48,991 nt of DNA from Gammaproteobacteria bacterium (lineage in GTDB: Bacteria; Pseudomonadota; Gammaproteobacteria; Thiohalobacterales; Thiohalobacteraceae), in assembly GCA_002699185.1 (NCBI GenBank), contig PABG01000138.1, forward strand, positions 1-48,991, read 5' to 3'. Positions 15,168 through 26,200 of this stretch are shown one piece after another. The position numbers and the translations under genes were made by a program. Within the stretch, counting starts at the first letter, position 1. Each line of letters begins with the position of its first letter. A model generated the notes under the pieces. That model saw only the letters and a list, made by a program, of their open reading frames with translations, had not been told where the DNA came from and ran no database searches.

Positions 15168-16358
15168 CTACAGGTAGCGAAGATAAAACAGGTACAATTT
15201 TTCGAACAGATTCTTTATGCCGATCAATCTTTTTGAATGCCGGGGAAAGAGATTCCAGAACGGCGGTTTGTCATCGGCGGCCCGGTGCAGCCACAGGGCA
15301 TCATTCTCCATGTTGAGGATGCAGGACAGCTCGTACCGATAGGTTGCTGCAGACGAATCACCGTTCAACACGGCGCGCATGTTCTTCGCCGCGGCCCGGG
15401 CGCGAAACTGCGCCATGTGCGCCTGGTGCGGTACCCACGGCGGCGGGTTCTCGTGGCTGGCGCAATCGCCGGCGGTGAAGACCCGGTTCAGCCCCGCGAC
15501 CTGTCCGTACCTGTCCACCTCAATCTGTCCGCCGGCGGAAACGGGCAGGCAGGACTCCCGCACCAGCCGGGAGCCGGTAATGCCGGGCGAGTACAGCACC
15601 AGGTCCGCGCGGCGAAACGCGCCGTCGGCATCCTGCATCCCGCCGGCGACGAACGCCGCCGGTTCGTAGCCGTAGTCGAGGACGATGCCCCGCTCGCGCA
15701 GCCGATCGGTGATGGCGCCAGTCTCGCCGGGTTCGAGGTTCGGGGAGAAGAAGTGGATCTCGAACCTGTCCCGAACACCGCGTTGCCTCAGCACGAAATC
15801 CAGCAGACAGGCGCATTCGTACATCTGCCCCCCGCGGCCGGCGGCGAAACCATCCCGACGGTTGATCTTGAATCCCAGATAAACGATCCCCTCCTCCAGG
15901 GCTTCGATCCGGCGCATGAAGCGCTCCATGTCATCGGGGCCGTTGCAGGGTGAGAGGGTGTACTCCCGGGTACCCGGGATATCGTCCTCCAAAAAGGCCG
16001 GTCCGATCCCCAGAAACAGTGCGTCATTCTCATGGGCCTTCCCGTTGGCGATAACGGTTCTGCCCCCGTCGCGTATATCCGTGACCACCGCGTCGACAAA
16101 ACGGATGTGTCTGCGCCTCAAAAAGGGGCGGATATCTAGGCAGACATCTTTCCTTCCCTTCTTCCCTGTAATGAACTCCGGGATCGCGGGATAGTAGGTA
16201 AAGCGGCCGTTGCCGATCAACGTGATATCGTAGCGAGAATAGAGCCGGCGCAGGAACCCGGCAAAGAAAGGGACAACGGGAAGCGCGAGCAGATACTGGA
16301 TAAAGAACAGTGACGCGAACCCGTTACCCACAATGGTGATCTTTCTCCTGGTACCCAA
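15168..16358 (-). CDS. FAD-dependent pyridine nucleotide / sulfide:quinone-type oxidoreductase
   Basis: The 396-residue protein has the FAD dinucleotide-binding start (I-T-I-V-G-N-G-F-A-S), a middle segment with L-F-L-G-I-G-P, and the C-terminal FAD motif V-F-T-A-G-D-C-A. The C-terminal part is rich in Leu/Tyr/Phe (F-E-K-L-Y-L-F-Y-L-R-Y-L), a membrane-association tail as in NDH-2 and SQR proteins. The reductase may feed electrons into the quinone pool. Start is TTG, 7 nt after AAGGAG; no upstream ATG in frame fits. Whether it uses NADH, sulfide or another donor is not decided by the sequence. Confidence 0.72.
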   Translation of the reverse strand: MGTRRKITIVGNGFASLFFIQYLLALPVVPFFAGFLRRLYSRYDITLIGNGRFTYYPAIPEFITGKKGRKDVCLDIRPFLRRRHIRFVDAVVTDIRDGGRTVIANGKAHENDALFLGIGPAFLEDDIPGTREYTLSPCNGPDDMERFMRRIEALEEGIVYLGFKINRRDGFAAGRGGQMYECACLLDFVLRQRGVRDRFEIHFFSPNLEPGETGAITDRLRERGIVLDYGYEPAAFVAGGMQDADGAFRRADLVLYSPGITGSRLVRESCLPVSAGGQIEVDRYGQVAGLNRVFTAGDCASHENPPPWVPHQAHMAQFRARAAAKNMRAVLNGDSSAATYRYELSCILNMENDALWLHRAADDKPPFWNLFPRHSKRLIGIKNLFEKLYLFYLRYL

Positions 16359-16413
16359 AATTCGACTCCTTGATGGCTCGTTTCAATCGCGACCCGTCAT
16401 TGCGGGGCGCCTG

Positions 16414-17250
16414 CTACAGCCAGTCCCGCGTCTGCGGCAGGAAGTGGACCAGCCCTTCCAGCACGCCGGCGGCATAGTTGCCGTTCATACCGAACAGGCC
16501 GCCCTGCGCCAGGTATAAACGATCACTGTAGCTGCCCGCCTGTACCCGTTGGAGCGCCTCGTCGCGCACCTCGTCCCGCGCGTTTTTGACCAGCACCGCC
16601 TGCAACCCGCTGGTCAGGGCGGGCAGGTCGTTGCCACTGTCGCCGGCGAACACCGTACGCTCATGCGCAAATCCCTTGTGTTGCATCAAAAACTCAATGG
16701 CATTCAGCTTGGTGGCGCGCTGCGGCAGAATGTCCAGCAGGCCGGTATCGGCCGCCTCATCGATGCTCCAGATCAGGCTGGCGCGGATGCCCGCCGACCC
16801 CAGGCGCCGGCGCAGCCGGGTGAGCAGTTCATCCCGCCCGGTATCCGCCGGGGCGTAATAGCTGAGCTTGAGAACGTTCTGTTTTTTCGGCTCCTGCAAG
16901 CGCAGCACCTCGATGCCGGCAAACAGTTTCTGGAGTTCTTCACGGGTTTTGCCACGCCAGTCGGGGGCGATTTCATCATACCAGTCGTCCCATGCCCGCC
17001 AGCCGCCTGCTTTGATCTCATAGATGGTGGTTCCCACATCGCCGATGGCATAGTCGGGCAACGGCAGGTCGTACTCCGCGATGGCCTGTTCCAGCAGTGC
17101 CCGGTGTCGGCCACTGACATAAGCCAGCGTCAGTTCAGGCCGCGCGGCCAGCTGGCGCAACAACGGTCGCGCCTGGGACGATTCGGGTTGCGGGCCGTTG
17201 GGCAGCAAGGTGCGGTCCAGATCCGAGCACAGCAGGATGTCATGTGTCAT
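16414..17250 (-). CDS. HAD-superfamily IIB sugar phosphatase (sucrose/mannosylglycerate-phosphatase-like)
   Basis: The 278-residue protein carries HAD motif I D-L-D-R-T (Asp10, Asp12), Y-V-S-G-R-H as motif II, and G-D-S-G-N-D as motif IV, the layout of sucrose-phosphate and mannosyl-3-phosphoglycerate phosphatases. It removes phosphate from a sugar phosphate. ATG at 17250 overlaps the preceding glycosidase gene by 11 nt. Sucrose or a compatible solute is a likely product, but no sucrose-phosphate synthase is in the window, so the substrate is open. Confidence 0.75.
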   Translation of the reverse strand: MTHDILLCSDLDRTLLPNGPQPESSQARPLLRQLAARPELTLAYVSGRHRALLEQAIAEYDLPLPDYAIGDVGTTIYEIKAGGWRAWDDWYDEIAPDWRGKTREELQKLFAGIEVLRLQEPKKQNVLKLSYYAPADTGRDELLTRLRRRLGSAGIRASLIWSIDEAADTGLLDILPQRATKLNAIEFLMQHKGFAHERTVFAGDSGNDLPALTSGLQAVLVKNARDEVRDEALQRVQAGSYSDRLYLAQGGLFGMNGNYAAGVLEGLVHFLPQTRDWL

Positions 17251-18499
17251 GGTCGCCGATCCCGAAAACGGTTTGTCCGTCCAATGCATGACGGCCGATG
17301 ATCGCCGCCGCGGCGCTCCAGCCCTGGCGCCGGGTGCCGCCGGGGGTGAACTCCTGGCCGTGCACGAATTCGGGGAAGCCCCAGACCTCGCCTGCCATCA
17401 CCAGGACATTGGCCCGGTGGATCGCCTGCAGATACCTTCGGGCCTCGTCCGTACGTCGTCGCCGCGCCAGGTCCGCCACGTAGAAACCGGTGACCATGGG
17501 CCACAGGCCGCCGTTGTGGAACTCATAGGGCTTGTTCTTGAAGGTGTAGGAAAACATCACCTGCAGATCCTCCCAGTCCGCGTCCACCGGCTCGATGACC
17601 GGGTGGAAGGCGGGCAGTAACGGCAGCGCGTCGCAGGTGACCTCGGTGTTGAGAAAGTCGTCGACCCTGGCGCGCTGGGCGTCGTCGGCCACATCCAGCA
17701 GCGAGGCCAGCACGTTGGCGAAGGCGTCGAAACGGTATCCGTAGCCGGCGGGCGAGAAGAAGGGCATCCAATGCCGTCCGGCGCAGTGTGGCGAGGCGGC
17801 GGCACGCCCCTTTTCGTAGAGCACCTCGTGGTAGGCGTCCTCCGGCACGCCGCCGTCGTCGAACCAGTAGTTGGCGCGGATGAGGTGGCGCAGGCGGCTG
17901 ATCTTTTCGTTGAGCGCATGATCGCCGGAGCCGTGCACCGCGGCGTGGATACGCGCCAGTGCCCGCTGGGCCTGCAGGTACAGCAGCTGATCGTAGAGCA
18001 CGTAGCCGTTGTGCAAGTACTCGTCGGCCCAGTCGCCGGTCAGCGGGACATACAACAGGCCGCGGTTATTGAACTCCCAGGCACCGAGCAGGAAGCGCAC
18101 CTTCTCGATGGCGGGCCGCAGGCCTTCCAGGAAGCCATCGTCGCCGGTCACCCGCCAGTATTCGCCGCAGCCGATGAGGAACCAGAGGTTGGCGTCCACC
18201 CGCCCGGTGGTGCCACCGTAGCTGATGCGCTGGGCGACGGGATCGACATTGCTGGGGATCTCGCCGTGGGGGCCCTGATATTCGGCCAGGGTCTCGAAGG
18301 TCCGCCGCGCCGCGCCGATGAGCTCGCTGTCGCCCGTGAGCAGGGCCGCCAGCGCGAGAATGACGCCGTCACGGCCCCACACACGGCGGTAGTTGTCACG
18401 CTCGCTTGGGCTGGCGACAAAGCCGTCCGGCGTGGCACAGTCGTGGAGCAGCGCCAGCGCCTTGCTGTAAGCCTCGTTCGGGTCGATGTCCTGGTTCAT
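17240..18499 (-). CDS. Six-hairpin glycoside hydrolase (GH100 / amylo-1,6-glucosidase-like)
   Basis: The 419-residue protein is all-helical in character with V-W-G-R-D-G-V-I near residue 40, W-F-L-I-G-C-G-E-Y-W in the middle and E-F-H-N-G-G-L-W-P-M near the C-terminus, matching (alpha/alpha)6-barrel glycosidases such as alkaline/neutral invertases and glucosidases of the glycogen debranching type. The D in R-D-G is a candidate catalytic acid. ATG at 18499 is chosen because AGAGG lies 5 nt upstream; a GTG two codons earlier is possible. It overlaps the HAD phosphatase gene. Cleavage of sucrose or of alpha-glucans cannot be separated by sequence alone. Confidence 0.68.
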   Translation of the reverse strand: MNQDIDPNEAYSKALALLHDCATPDGFVASPSERDNYRRVWGRDGVILALAALLTGDSELIGAARRTFETLAEYQGPHGEIPSNVDPVAQRISYGGTTGRVDANLWFLIGCGEYWRVTGDDGFLEGLRPAIEKVRFLLGAWEFNNRGLLYVPLTGDWADEYLHNGYVLYDQLLYLQAQRALARIHAAVHGSGDHALNEKISRLRHLIRANYWFDDGGVPEDAYHEVLYEKGRAAASPHCAGRHWMPFFSPAGYGYRFDAFANVLASLLDVADDAQRARVDDFLNTEVTCDALPLLPAFHPVIEPVDADWEDLQVMFSYTFKNKPYEFHNGGLWPMVTGFYVADLARRRRTDEARRYLQAIHRANVLVMAGEVWGFPEFVHGQEFTPGGTRRQGWSAAAAIIGRHALDGQTVFGIGDHDT

Positions 18500-18557
18500 A
18501 TCCACCTCTGATTACCAAATTGCGGATTATTGCTGGCAAGCACACTCGGTGAAGCAG

Positions 18558-20657
18558 TCATGGCTGCCTCCCTCCTGCGGGGCGCACCAGTACGACGACG
18601 GCCCGGCCCGGCACGCGATACTGCAGCGCCGGCACGGGGCTTTCGTTGCCGGGTTCGAGAAAGTCGGAGGGACTGTCGAGGCTGGTATCGATCACCCGCC
18701 GCCAGGCATTCGCCGCGCCTTCCTGGATCTCAAACGTCTGTGGTTCCCACCAGGCGTTGATCATCACGTACAGGTCGTCGTCCTGCTGCGATGCGCCGTG
18801 CAGGGCAAAGGCGAGGCTGCGGGAGTCGTAAGCCAGGTCGGTATCCTGCCCGACGCCATACCAGCGCACATCGTCACGCCAGAACCGGCTCCGCGCCAGC
18901 GAGGGGTGCGCCTTGCGAAACGCGATCATGAGCTTGAAGAAACGGAACATATCCGGGTTGGCGTGCAACCGGTCCCAGTCGAGCCAGGCCGTTGCGTTGT
19001 CCTGGTTGTAAGGATTGTTGTTGCCGCCCTGGGTGCGCATGAACTCATCCCCGGCGCGGAACATGGGCGTGCCGTTCGACAGGAACAGCAGGCAACAGAA
19101 ATTCCTGATCTGTTGTTTGCGCAGTTGCATGACGTCCGTCGGCACGCCCTCGTCGCCCTCCCAGCCGCAGTTCCAGCTGTGGTTTTCCGCCATGCCGTCG
19201 GTGTTGTCGTGGCCGTTGGCCTGGTTGTGCTTGTGGTTGTAGGCCACCAGGTCATAGAGGGTGAAGCCGTCATGGGAGGCGATGTAATTGACACTCTGAT
19301 GGGGGTGATAGGCGTGCATCCGGTCATCGGGGAACAGGTCGTCGCTGCCGTACAGGCGACGCATCAGGACCGGCACTCCGCCGGGATCGCCCTTGACGAA
19401 GCGGCGCAGATCGTCCCGGTAGCTGCCGTTCCACTGGCAGGCCATGACCCCCGGAAACGCGCGGCCCAGCTGATACACCCCGGCGGCGTCCCAGGGTTCG
19501 GCAATCAGCCGCAGCTGCGCCAGATCCGGATCCGAGGCCATGTCGCTGAGCAGCGGCACGTCATCGGCGTTGACCGAGCCGTCTGCATTGCGGGTAAACA
19601 GTGAGGCGAGGTCGAAGCGAAAGCCGTCGACGCGCATCTCCTTGGCCCAGTGGCGGGCGCTATCCATGATCATCTTGCGCACGGCGCGATTCGCCGTATT
19701 GAGCGTGTTGCCTGTACCGGAGAAATTCTCGTAGGGCGCATCCGGCCGGTCCGTCATCAGATAGTAAGTGCTGTTGTCGATCCCCTTGTAGCTATAAATC
19801 GGGCCATTGTGATCGCCCTCGCCGGTGTGGTTGTAGACGACATCCAGCACCACCTCGATACCCGCCCGGTGCAGCGCCTTGACCATGTCACGCACCTCGT
19901 TATGCCGCGCCTGAATCGAGTGGTCGCTGAGATAGTCTGGGTGGGGGGAGAAGAAGTTCAACGGCATGTAGCCCCAGTAGTTGCCGTCGCCAGGGTCGTA
20001 CTGGAACACCGGCATCAATTCCACCACGGTGACACCCAGGTCCTGTAGATAGGGGATTTTCTCGATCAGACCGGCAAAGGTGCCGCGCGCCTGGTCCCTG
20101 ACGCCGGAGTTGGGATTGCGGGTAAATGCGCCGACATGGAGCTCATAGATGACCGTATCGGCCTCGTGCCGAGGGCGATGATCGCCCTGCCAGTCGAAGG
20201 GTTCGCTGTCACCGGCAAGGACACCCAGGGGCGCCTTGCCCGCGTTCGAGCCGGGCCGGATGGCTTTGCTCCGGTCGAAGGCCGGGGGAAAGAACACGGA
20301 CCTGGCATAGGGGTCGAGCAGGATCTTGTCGGCATCGAAGCCGTGCCACTCGAAGCGGCCAGCGGGCGCGGGGCCATCGACCCGGTAGGCGTAGTAAACC
20401 GCGCCCTGCATCGATCCGAACGGAATACGGCAATGCCAGACCCGGCCCGTTTTGTTCTTCAGGTAATCGAATCGATATTCGAATACGGGATTGACCACAT
20501 CGTGCTCGGTGTAGAGCAACAAGGTGACGCTGTGCGCGTGCTTCGAGTAGAGCGCGAAGTTGTAAGCGCCGGCCTCCTCCAGCCGGGTCGGGCCCAAGGG
20601 GAATGGCAGCCCTTCGGTCGCCGCCCACCGCGATGCTGGCGTCTTCCGCAGGCTCAC
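18558..20657 (-). CDS. glgX: Glycogen debranching enzyme GlgX (GH13)
   Basis: The 699-residue protein has an N-terminal CBM48-like domain and a GH13 barrel with all four regions: D-V-V-Y-N-H-T, G-F-R-F-D-L-A-S (nucleophile Asp), E-P-W-D (acid Glu) and Y-I-A-S-H-D. It hydrolyses alpha-1,6 branch points of phosphorylase-trimmed glycogen. The start is GTG at 20657, overlapping the transaldolase stop (GTGA); longer in-frame readings run through the transaldolase gene and are rejected. It fits with the truncated glycogen phosphorylase nearby. Confidence 0.93.
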   Translation of the reverse strand: MSLRKTPASRWAATEGLPFPLGPTRLEEAGAYNFALYSKHAHSVTLLLYTEHDVVNPVFEYRFDYLKNKTGRVWHCRIPFGSMQGAVYYAYRVDGPAPAGRFEWHGFDADKILLDPYARSVFFPPAFDRSKAIRPGSNAGKAPLGVLAGDSEPFDWQGDHRPRHEADTVIYELHVGAFTRNPNSGVRDQARGTFAGLIEKIPYLQDLGVTVVELMPVFQYDPGDGNYWGYMPLNFFSPHPDYLSDHSIQARHNEVRDMVKALHRAGIEVVLDVVYNHTGEGDHNGPIYSYKGIDNSTYYLMTDRPDAPYENFSGTGNTLNTANRAVRKMIMDSARHWAKEMRVDGFRFDLASLFTRNADGSVNADDVPLLSDMASDPDLAQLRLIAEPWDAAGVYQLGRAFPGVMACQWNGSYRDDLRRFVKGDPGGVPVLMRRLYGSDDLFPDDRMHAYHPHQSVNYIASHDGFTLYDLVAYNHKHNQANGHDNTDGMAENHSWNCGWEGDEGVPTDVMQLRKQQIRNFCCLLFLSNGTPMFRAGDEFMRTQGGNNNPYNQDNATAWLDWDRLHANPDMFRFFKLMIAFRKAHPSLARSRFWRDDVRWYGVGQDTDLAYDSRSLAFALHGASQQDDDLYVMINAWWEPQTFEIQEGAANAWRRVIDTSLDSPSDFLEPGNESPVPALQYRVPGRAVVVLVRPAGGRQP

Positions 20658-21745
20658 GTCTGCCCGCCGTCGGTCAGTGTTTCGGCTTTTGCGGCGATAC
20701 GGTCTATCAGATCGTGCCATGAATTGGCGAAGGCGTGCACACCTTCGTGCTGCAACCGCTCCGCCAGGGCATCGACATCGACACCGGCCTGCGTGAATTC
20801 GGCGAGCAGGGCCTCGGCATCGCCGCCGTCGGCCGGCAATGCCCCGCCTACTTTGCCATGCTCGGCGAAGGCGAGCAGCGTCTTCTCGGGGACGGTGTTG
20901 ATGGTATCCGGCGCTGCCAGCGCCTCGAGATAAAGGGTGTCCGGAGCCTCGGGATCCTTGGTGCCCGTGCTGGCCCACAACAGGCGTTGCGGCCGGGCGC
21001 CGGCATCGGCCAGTGTCTGCCAACGTGTGGAGGCCAACAACTCGCGATAGGCCCGGTAGGTGCGGTGGGCGATGGCGATGCCGAGCCGGTTTCTGAGCGC
21101 CCCTGGCACCTCGTTCCGGACGGCGACGTCCCAGCGGCTGACGAACAGCGAGGCCACGCAACCGACCGCCGGATCGAGTCCGGCAGCGAGGCGCCGTTCG
21201 ATACCGCGCATATAGGCCTCGGCGGCGGCGAGATAATGCTCGCGGGAGAACAGTAACGTGACATTGACCGGCACGCCGGCGAAGATCGTCTCCTCCACCG
21301 CGCTGATGCCGGCGCGGGTGCCGGGAATCTTGATGAACAGATTGGGGCGTTGTGCCTGCGCATGCAGTTGCAGGGCCGCCTCGATGGTGCCGGTGGTATC
21401 GTCCGCGAGCAGGGGGGACACCTCCAGCGAGACCCAGCCGTCGACGCCGCCGGTCGCATCGTGAAGCGGACGCAACAGATCGGCGGCCCGGGTCAGATCT
21501 GCCAATGCCAGCTCGAAGAACAGGGCCTCGCCCGACTTGCCGGCGCGCGCCTGGTCGCGGATGGCCCCGTCATAGGCGTCACCGTGCTGGATGGCCTTAT
21601 CGAAGATCGTCGGGTTGGAGGTCAGGCCCGTCACGCCAAGCTCGCTGATATAGCGCTCCAGTGTGCCGCTGGTGAGCAGTTCGCGCGTGATATTGTCGAG
21701 CCACAGGCGTTGACCGAGATCGTGCAGTTGTACAATGGCGTTCAT
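20654..21745 (-). CDS. tal: Transaldolase
   Basis: The 363-residue protein matches the longer transaldolase class with V-T-G-L-T-S-N-P-T-I-F-D-K near the N-terminus and F-I-K-I-P-G-T holding the Schiff-base Lys139. It transfers dihydroxyacetone units between sugar phosphates in the pentose phosphate pathway. ACAGGAGG precedes the ATG at 21745. It lies after the G6PDH gene and overlaps glgX by 4 nt. Confidence 0.95.
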   Translation of the reverse strand: MNAIVQLHDLGQRLWLDNITRELLTSGTLERYISELGVTGLTSNPTIFDKAIQHGDAYDGAIRDQARAGKSGEALFFELALADLTRAADLLRPLHDATGGVDGWVSLEVSPLLADDTTGTIEAALQLHAQAQRPNLFIKIPGTRAGISAVEETIFAGVPVNVTLLFSREHYLAAAEAYMRGIERRLAAGLDPAVGCVASLFVSRWDVAVRNEVPGALRNRLGIAIAHRTYRAYRELLASTRWQTLADAGARPQRLLWASTGTKDPEAPDTLYLEALAAPDTINTVPEKTLLAFAEHGKVGGALPADGGDAEALLAEFTQAGVDVDALAERLQHEGVHAFANSWHDLIDRIAAKAETLTDGGQT

Positions 21746-21776
21746 CGCTCCTCCTGTTGGGGCAGGCCGGGCGTCG

Positions 21777-23186
21777 TCAATGTGACGCCCCCGGCTCGGG
21801 ATTGTGCCAGCCGCCGCCCGCCGCGATGAGCGCGGCCGCAGCCTCGGGCCCCCAGCTGCCGCAGGCGTACGGCACGACCGGGGGCTGTCCCGTCAGGACC
21901 GGATCGATCACTGCCCAGGCGGCCTCCAGGCAGTCCTCGCGAGCGAACAACGCACCGTGACCGACCATGGCGGCCGCGAGCAGGCGTTCATAAGGGGTTT
22001 GCTCCTGCGGCTGCGTATCCAGCAGTTGCAGCTCGTGCTGCTCGCCGGTGAACTCCTTGCCGACCCGCTTGACGCGTGCGGCCAGGGCGATGGCCGAACG
22101 GGGCGAGAGCCGAAAGCGCAGATAGTTGGCGCGGCCATCGGCCGGCGCCGCGTCGTCGAACAGCCGCTGCGGCGGTGGCTTCAACTCCACCAGCACCTCG
22201 GCCACGGTGCCGGCCAGGCACTTGCCGGCACGCAGATACCACGGCACCCCCTGCCAGCGCCACGAGTCGATGCACAAACGCAGGGCGCAGAAGGTCTCCA
22301 CGTCGGAGTCCGGCGCCACGCCCGGTTCGTCGTGGTAGCCGGCGTACTGGCCGCGCACCAGGTCGTCGGGCGCGAGCGGACGCATGGCACGGAATACCTT
22401 GTATTTCTCGGCGTGCACGGCGCCATAGCCCTGGTAGCCCGGCGGCTCCATGGCCAGCAGCGCAACGATCTGGAACAGGTGGTTCTGCACCACATCACGC
22501 AGACAGCCGGCACTCTCGTAGAACCTGCCGCGTCCCTCCACGCCGAACGCCTCGGCCAGCGTGATCTGCACGCTGGCCACATGATCCCGGTTCCAGATCG
22601 GCTCCAGGAAGCTGTTGGCGAAGCGAAAGTAGAGGATGTTCATGATCGCTTCCTTGCCGAGGAAGTGATCGATGCGGAAGATCGCATCCCGCGGGAACAC
22701 CGCGCGCAGGGTGCGGTTGAGCCGCCGCGCCGAGGCCAGGTCGCGGCCGAAGGGCTTCTCCACGATAACGCGCCCCTGGCCGGCCAGGCCGGCGGCATCG
22801 AGCCCGTTGACCACCGTCTCGAACAGGGCGGGCGGGATGGCGAGATAGTGCGCCGGGCGGCGGGTCGTGCCCAGCGCCTGTTTGAGAGCGTCGAAGGTGC
22901 CGGGATCGTTATAGTCACCGCCCACATAGCCGAGCAGGGACAGCAGGCGGTCGAGCGCCTGCGGGTCGTCGCTGGCACCGGCTTCACGAACGGCGTCCGC
23001 GGCACGCTGACGCAGCCGGGCCGTTTCCCAGTTCGAGCCGGCCACTCCGATAATCGGCACGTTGAGGACGCCGCACCTGGCCATACCATAGAGCGCCGGG
23101 AAGATCTTCTTGCGCGCCAGGTCGCCCGTTGCACCGAAAAGCACCAGTGCATCGGATGGCGCCGGCTCGCCATTGCGCGGTTCCAC
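21777..23186 (-). CDS. zwf: Glucose-6-phosphate 1-dehydrogenase
   Basis: The 469-residue protein shows the Rossmann motif G-A-T-G-D-L-A, then R-I-D-H-F-L-G-K (active-site His) and V-E-K-P-F-G. It oxidises glucose 6-phosphate and yields NADPH for the oxidative pentose phosphate route. The start is GTG at 23186, preceded by TAAGGAGG at a good distance. It sits between the epimerase fusion gene and the transaldolase gene. Confidence 0.95.
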   Translation of the reverse strand: MEPRNGEPAPSDALVLFGATGDLARKKIFPALYGMARCGVLNVPIIGVAGSNWETARLRQRAADAVREAGASDDPQALDRLLSLLGYVGGDYNDPGTFDALKQALGTTRRPAHYLAIPPALFETVVNGLDAAGLAGQGRVIVEKPFGRDLASARRLNRTLRAVFPRDAIFRIDHFLGKEAIMNILYFRFANSFLEPIWNRDHVASVQITLAEAFGVEGRGRFYESAGCLRDVVQNHLFQIVALLAMEPPGYQGYGAVHAEKYKVFRAMRPLAPDDLVRGQYAGYHDEPGVAPDSDVETFCALRLCIDSWRWQGVPWYLRAGKCLAGTVAEVLVELKPPPQRLFDDAAPADGRANYLRFRLSPRSAIALAARVKRVGKEFTGEQHELQLLDTQPQEQTPYERLLAAAMVGHGALFAREDCLEAAWAVIDPVLTGQPPVVPYACGSWGPEAAAALIAAGGGWHNPEPGASH

Positions 23187-23241
23187 TTCAGCTCCCTCCT
23201 TACTCTTCTCGCTCTCGGCCCGAGACGGCCGTCCAGCCGCA

Positions 23242-26200
23242 CTAGACGATATAGCGGTCCCATCCCGCATAAGAGTCGCGGACCTGCCCGCGCGGCAGCG
23301 CCAGGACGATCACCAGCACGCCGCAAAGCACGCCGTTCCACACCGCCAGCGGCGACGCGGCACCGTCCAGCAGCCAGGGCGCCGCGACCAGCCAGGCGCC
23401 GAACGGGATATTGATGAAGCGGAGGGCGCGCCCGACCTCGGCCCAGGCCATGATCGAGAAGGTCACCACCAGCAGGCCGACCAGGTGATCGCTGTCGGCC
23501 ATGGCGCCGGAGCTGTCGAAAGTCAGGCGCGTGAAGGTGAGCCAGGTGCCGATGGCGATGCTGGCAAGCAGCGTCCAGGGATAGGTCACGCCGCGGGTGG
23601 CCTGCGCCCACTGCTCCCGCGGCGTCGCGGCCAGCCCCTTGGCGGTGTCGTCGCTGCCGCCGTCCATGGCATCGCCGGTCCAGAAGGTGCGCCAGAAGGG
23701 CTTGCCCTGACGGCGCACCCAGGCCAGGAACTGGCCCATGGCGACGAACTCGTTGAGCGAATAGGGGATCATCACCGCCATCGCCAGCGCCGCGATCAGA
23801 CACAGGGTGCACCAGGTGCCGATCACGATCGGCTGGATGATGACGAAATAGATGCTCACCACGCCCAGCGGCACGATCAGGATGGCCAGGCCCAGCACCA
23901 TCCAGGGCATGGTGCGCCAGCGGGTCTTGCCGGCCATCCAGACCATCACCAGCTCGAGGGTGTAGACGATGGCACCCAGGGCACCGTCGGCGATGGGCCA
24001 AGCCTTGGAGACATCCGAGGTGATGATGGTCTCGGTACCGTTCATGACGCCCTGCTTCTCGCCGGCGCCGGTGAAGAACGGCTCCCACACGCCGTCGAGG
24101 TGGCCGAGCTGATAGGCGCCCAGGATACGGGAAATAAGAAAGCCGATCAGCGCCAGCACCCCGATGGGCATGCGCTGCAGCCAGGTCGATGGGCAATAGG
24201 CCCAGCCCGGCGGCACGTCCGGCCCGCCCATCATGCCGGCCATGCTCATGCCGGGCATCATCGGGATCAGCACCGAGAGCGCGATGACCAGCACGCCGAC
24301 CAGGGTGCCGTTGGCGTAGGCCTCGGGCAGCGGCGTCCAGAACACCAGCGGCGCGAACAGCAGCCACAGGCCGATGAAGGCATTGGCCCACTGCGCCCAG
24401 GGATTGCGGCGCCAGGCGTCGGCGGACAGGGCGCTGAAGACGATCACCAGGACACCGCTGATGACGTCGCTCCAGCTCATCAGCAGGTTGCGCAGCTCGA
24501 ATGAGGGCAGATCGCGCTCGGCCATGACCCGCAGCTGGTTGGCGTCGGGGACGAAGTCGCTCATGTAGCCCAGCGTGAAGGGGCTCAACAGCAGCCAGAA
24601 GCCGAGCATCAGGTTGACATAGTGCGGCCACAGCATATTGCGGTGGCTGTCGACCATCATGTCGCCGCCGTCGTACCCGTGCGCCGCATGCCCACCGCCC
24701 CCGGCGTCACGCGGCACCAGGGTCATGCCGCACTTGGGGCAATGACCCGGTTCGCTACGCACGATCTCCGGGTGCATGGGACAGGTATATTCGGCCGCCT
24801 TGCCTTCACCACCTTCACCGGACATTACATTCTGATGACCGGCGTGTTCATCCTGCGCGTGGTGTTCATGGTGCTCGTGATGGTCGTCGGGCGTGCCGGA
24901 CGGAACGGCGCGCAGCTCCAGCGCCATGCCGCACTCGGGGCAGCGGCCCGGCTCGCCCTTCACAATCTCGGGGTGCATGGGGCAGGTGTACTCGGCCGCC
25001 GACGCCGGCCCGGCGGTTTCCGCCGGCTCCAGGGCGTTGCCGCAGCGCGGACAGTTGCCGGGCGAGGACTGGCAGACCTCGGGGTGCATCGGGCAGCTGT
25101 GCAAATGGCAATCCGGTGCCGCAGCCGCTTCGCCGGCTGCCGTCGCGGGCGTGATGTCCCCGGCGCGCGTGTGTTCATGCCCCGCCGGACGCGGCCCGGC
25201 AGAAACCGCATGCGCGAGTTCGGGGCTCCCGGGGGGCGCCTCCTGTTTCTTGGTTTTTTTAAGCAAGGCGGGTGGCTCCAGACCATGCTCGCGGTACCAG
25301 GCGACGGGATCGGCCTGCAGTGCCGCCACCATCTGCGGCAGTGTTTCGCGCAGCGAGTGCCGGGGCTGCCAGTCGAGCAGGTCGCGGGCGCGGCTGATAT
25401 CGAGGGCGTAGTGGTCGTTGGCCCGGTCGACCATCCACGGCTTGATGAAGGGATCCTGGCCGGGGATGAGGCCCTGGGCCCAGGCCCCCACCTTGGCGAT
25501 GAGCCCCGGCACGTTGTGCGTCTCATGGGACTTGCCGTGGATCAGACGCATAAAGGTGTGCTGCAGCTCGTCATAGCTCAGCGTCTCCGGCTCGCCGATC
25601 AGGATCGCCGTCTCCGGCGGCAGTTGCGCCCGGCGATCCACGGCATGTTCGATGGCATCCACCGCGTCGTCCAGATGGACGAAGGCCTGGCCGTGGGAGG
25701 TCTCGCCGGAGTAGAGGTGTCCGGCGAGCTGGCCCTCGTAGATACGCTGGATCTGGTGCGCCAGCGGCGGGGAGTGACAAACGTCGTCATAGACGCCGGC
25801 GAAACGCAGGATCAGGGCGGGAATGTCGTTGCGCTCCGCCCGGATGAGCGCCTCGGTACGCACCTTCGACTCCGGATAGGCCCAGGTCGGCTCCAACGGC
25901 CAGTCCTCGGTGATGAACTGCCCCGGCTCGGCCGGGCGGTGTACCAGCATGGTGCTGGAGAAGATGAACTGCCCGACCTCGAATCCCGTCTGGTGCAGGC
26001 CGCGCAGCAGGCGCCGCGTGCCCTCGACCGTGATACGGTCGTATTTCGGGCTCGGTTTACCAAGGAAATCGAAGTAGGCGGCCAGGTGGATCACGCTGGC
26101 GATGCGGCGGCCATGGTGCGCGCGCAGGACGCGCAGCCCCTCCTGAACGCTTTCGTCCGACGTGAGGTCGACCGGTATATATACACAGTCCGGCGGGGGC

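Noticed and set aside
20658-21161. Extension of glgX by 168 codons upstream of the GTG
   Set aside because: It lies inside the transaldolase gene in another frame, and GlgX homology starts near the GTG.
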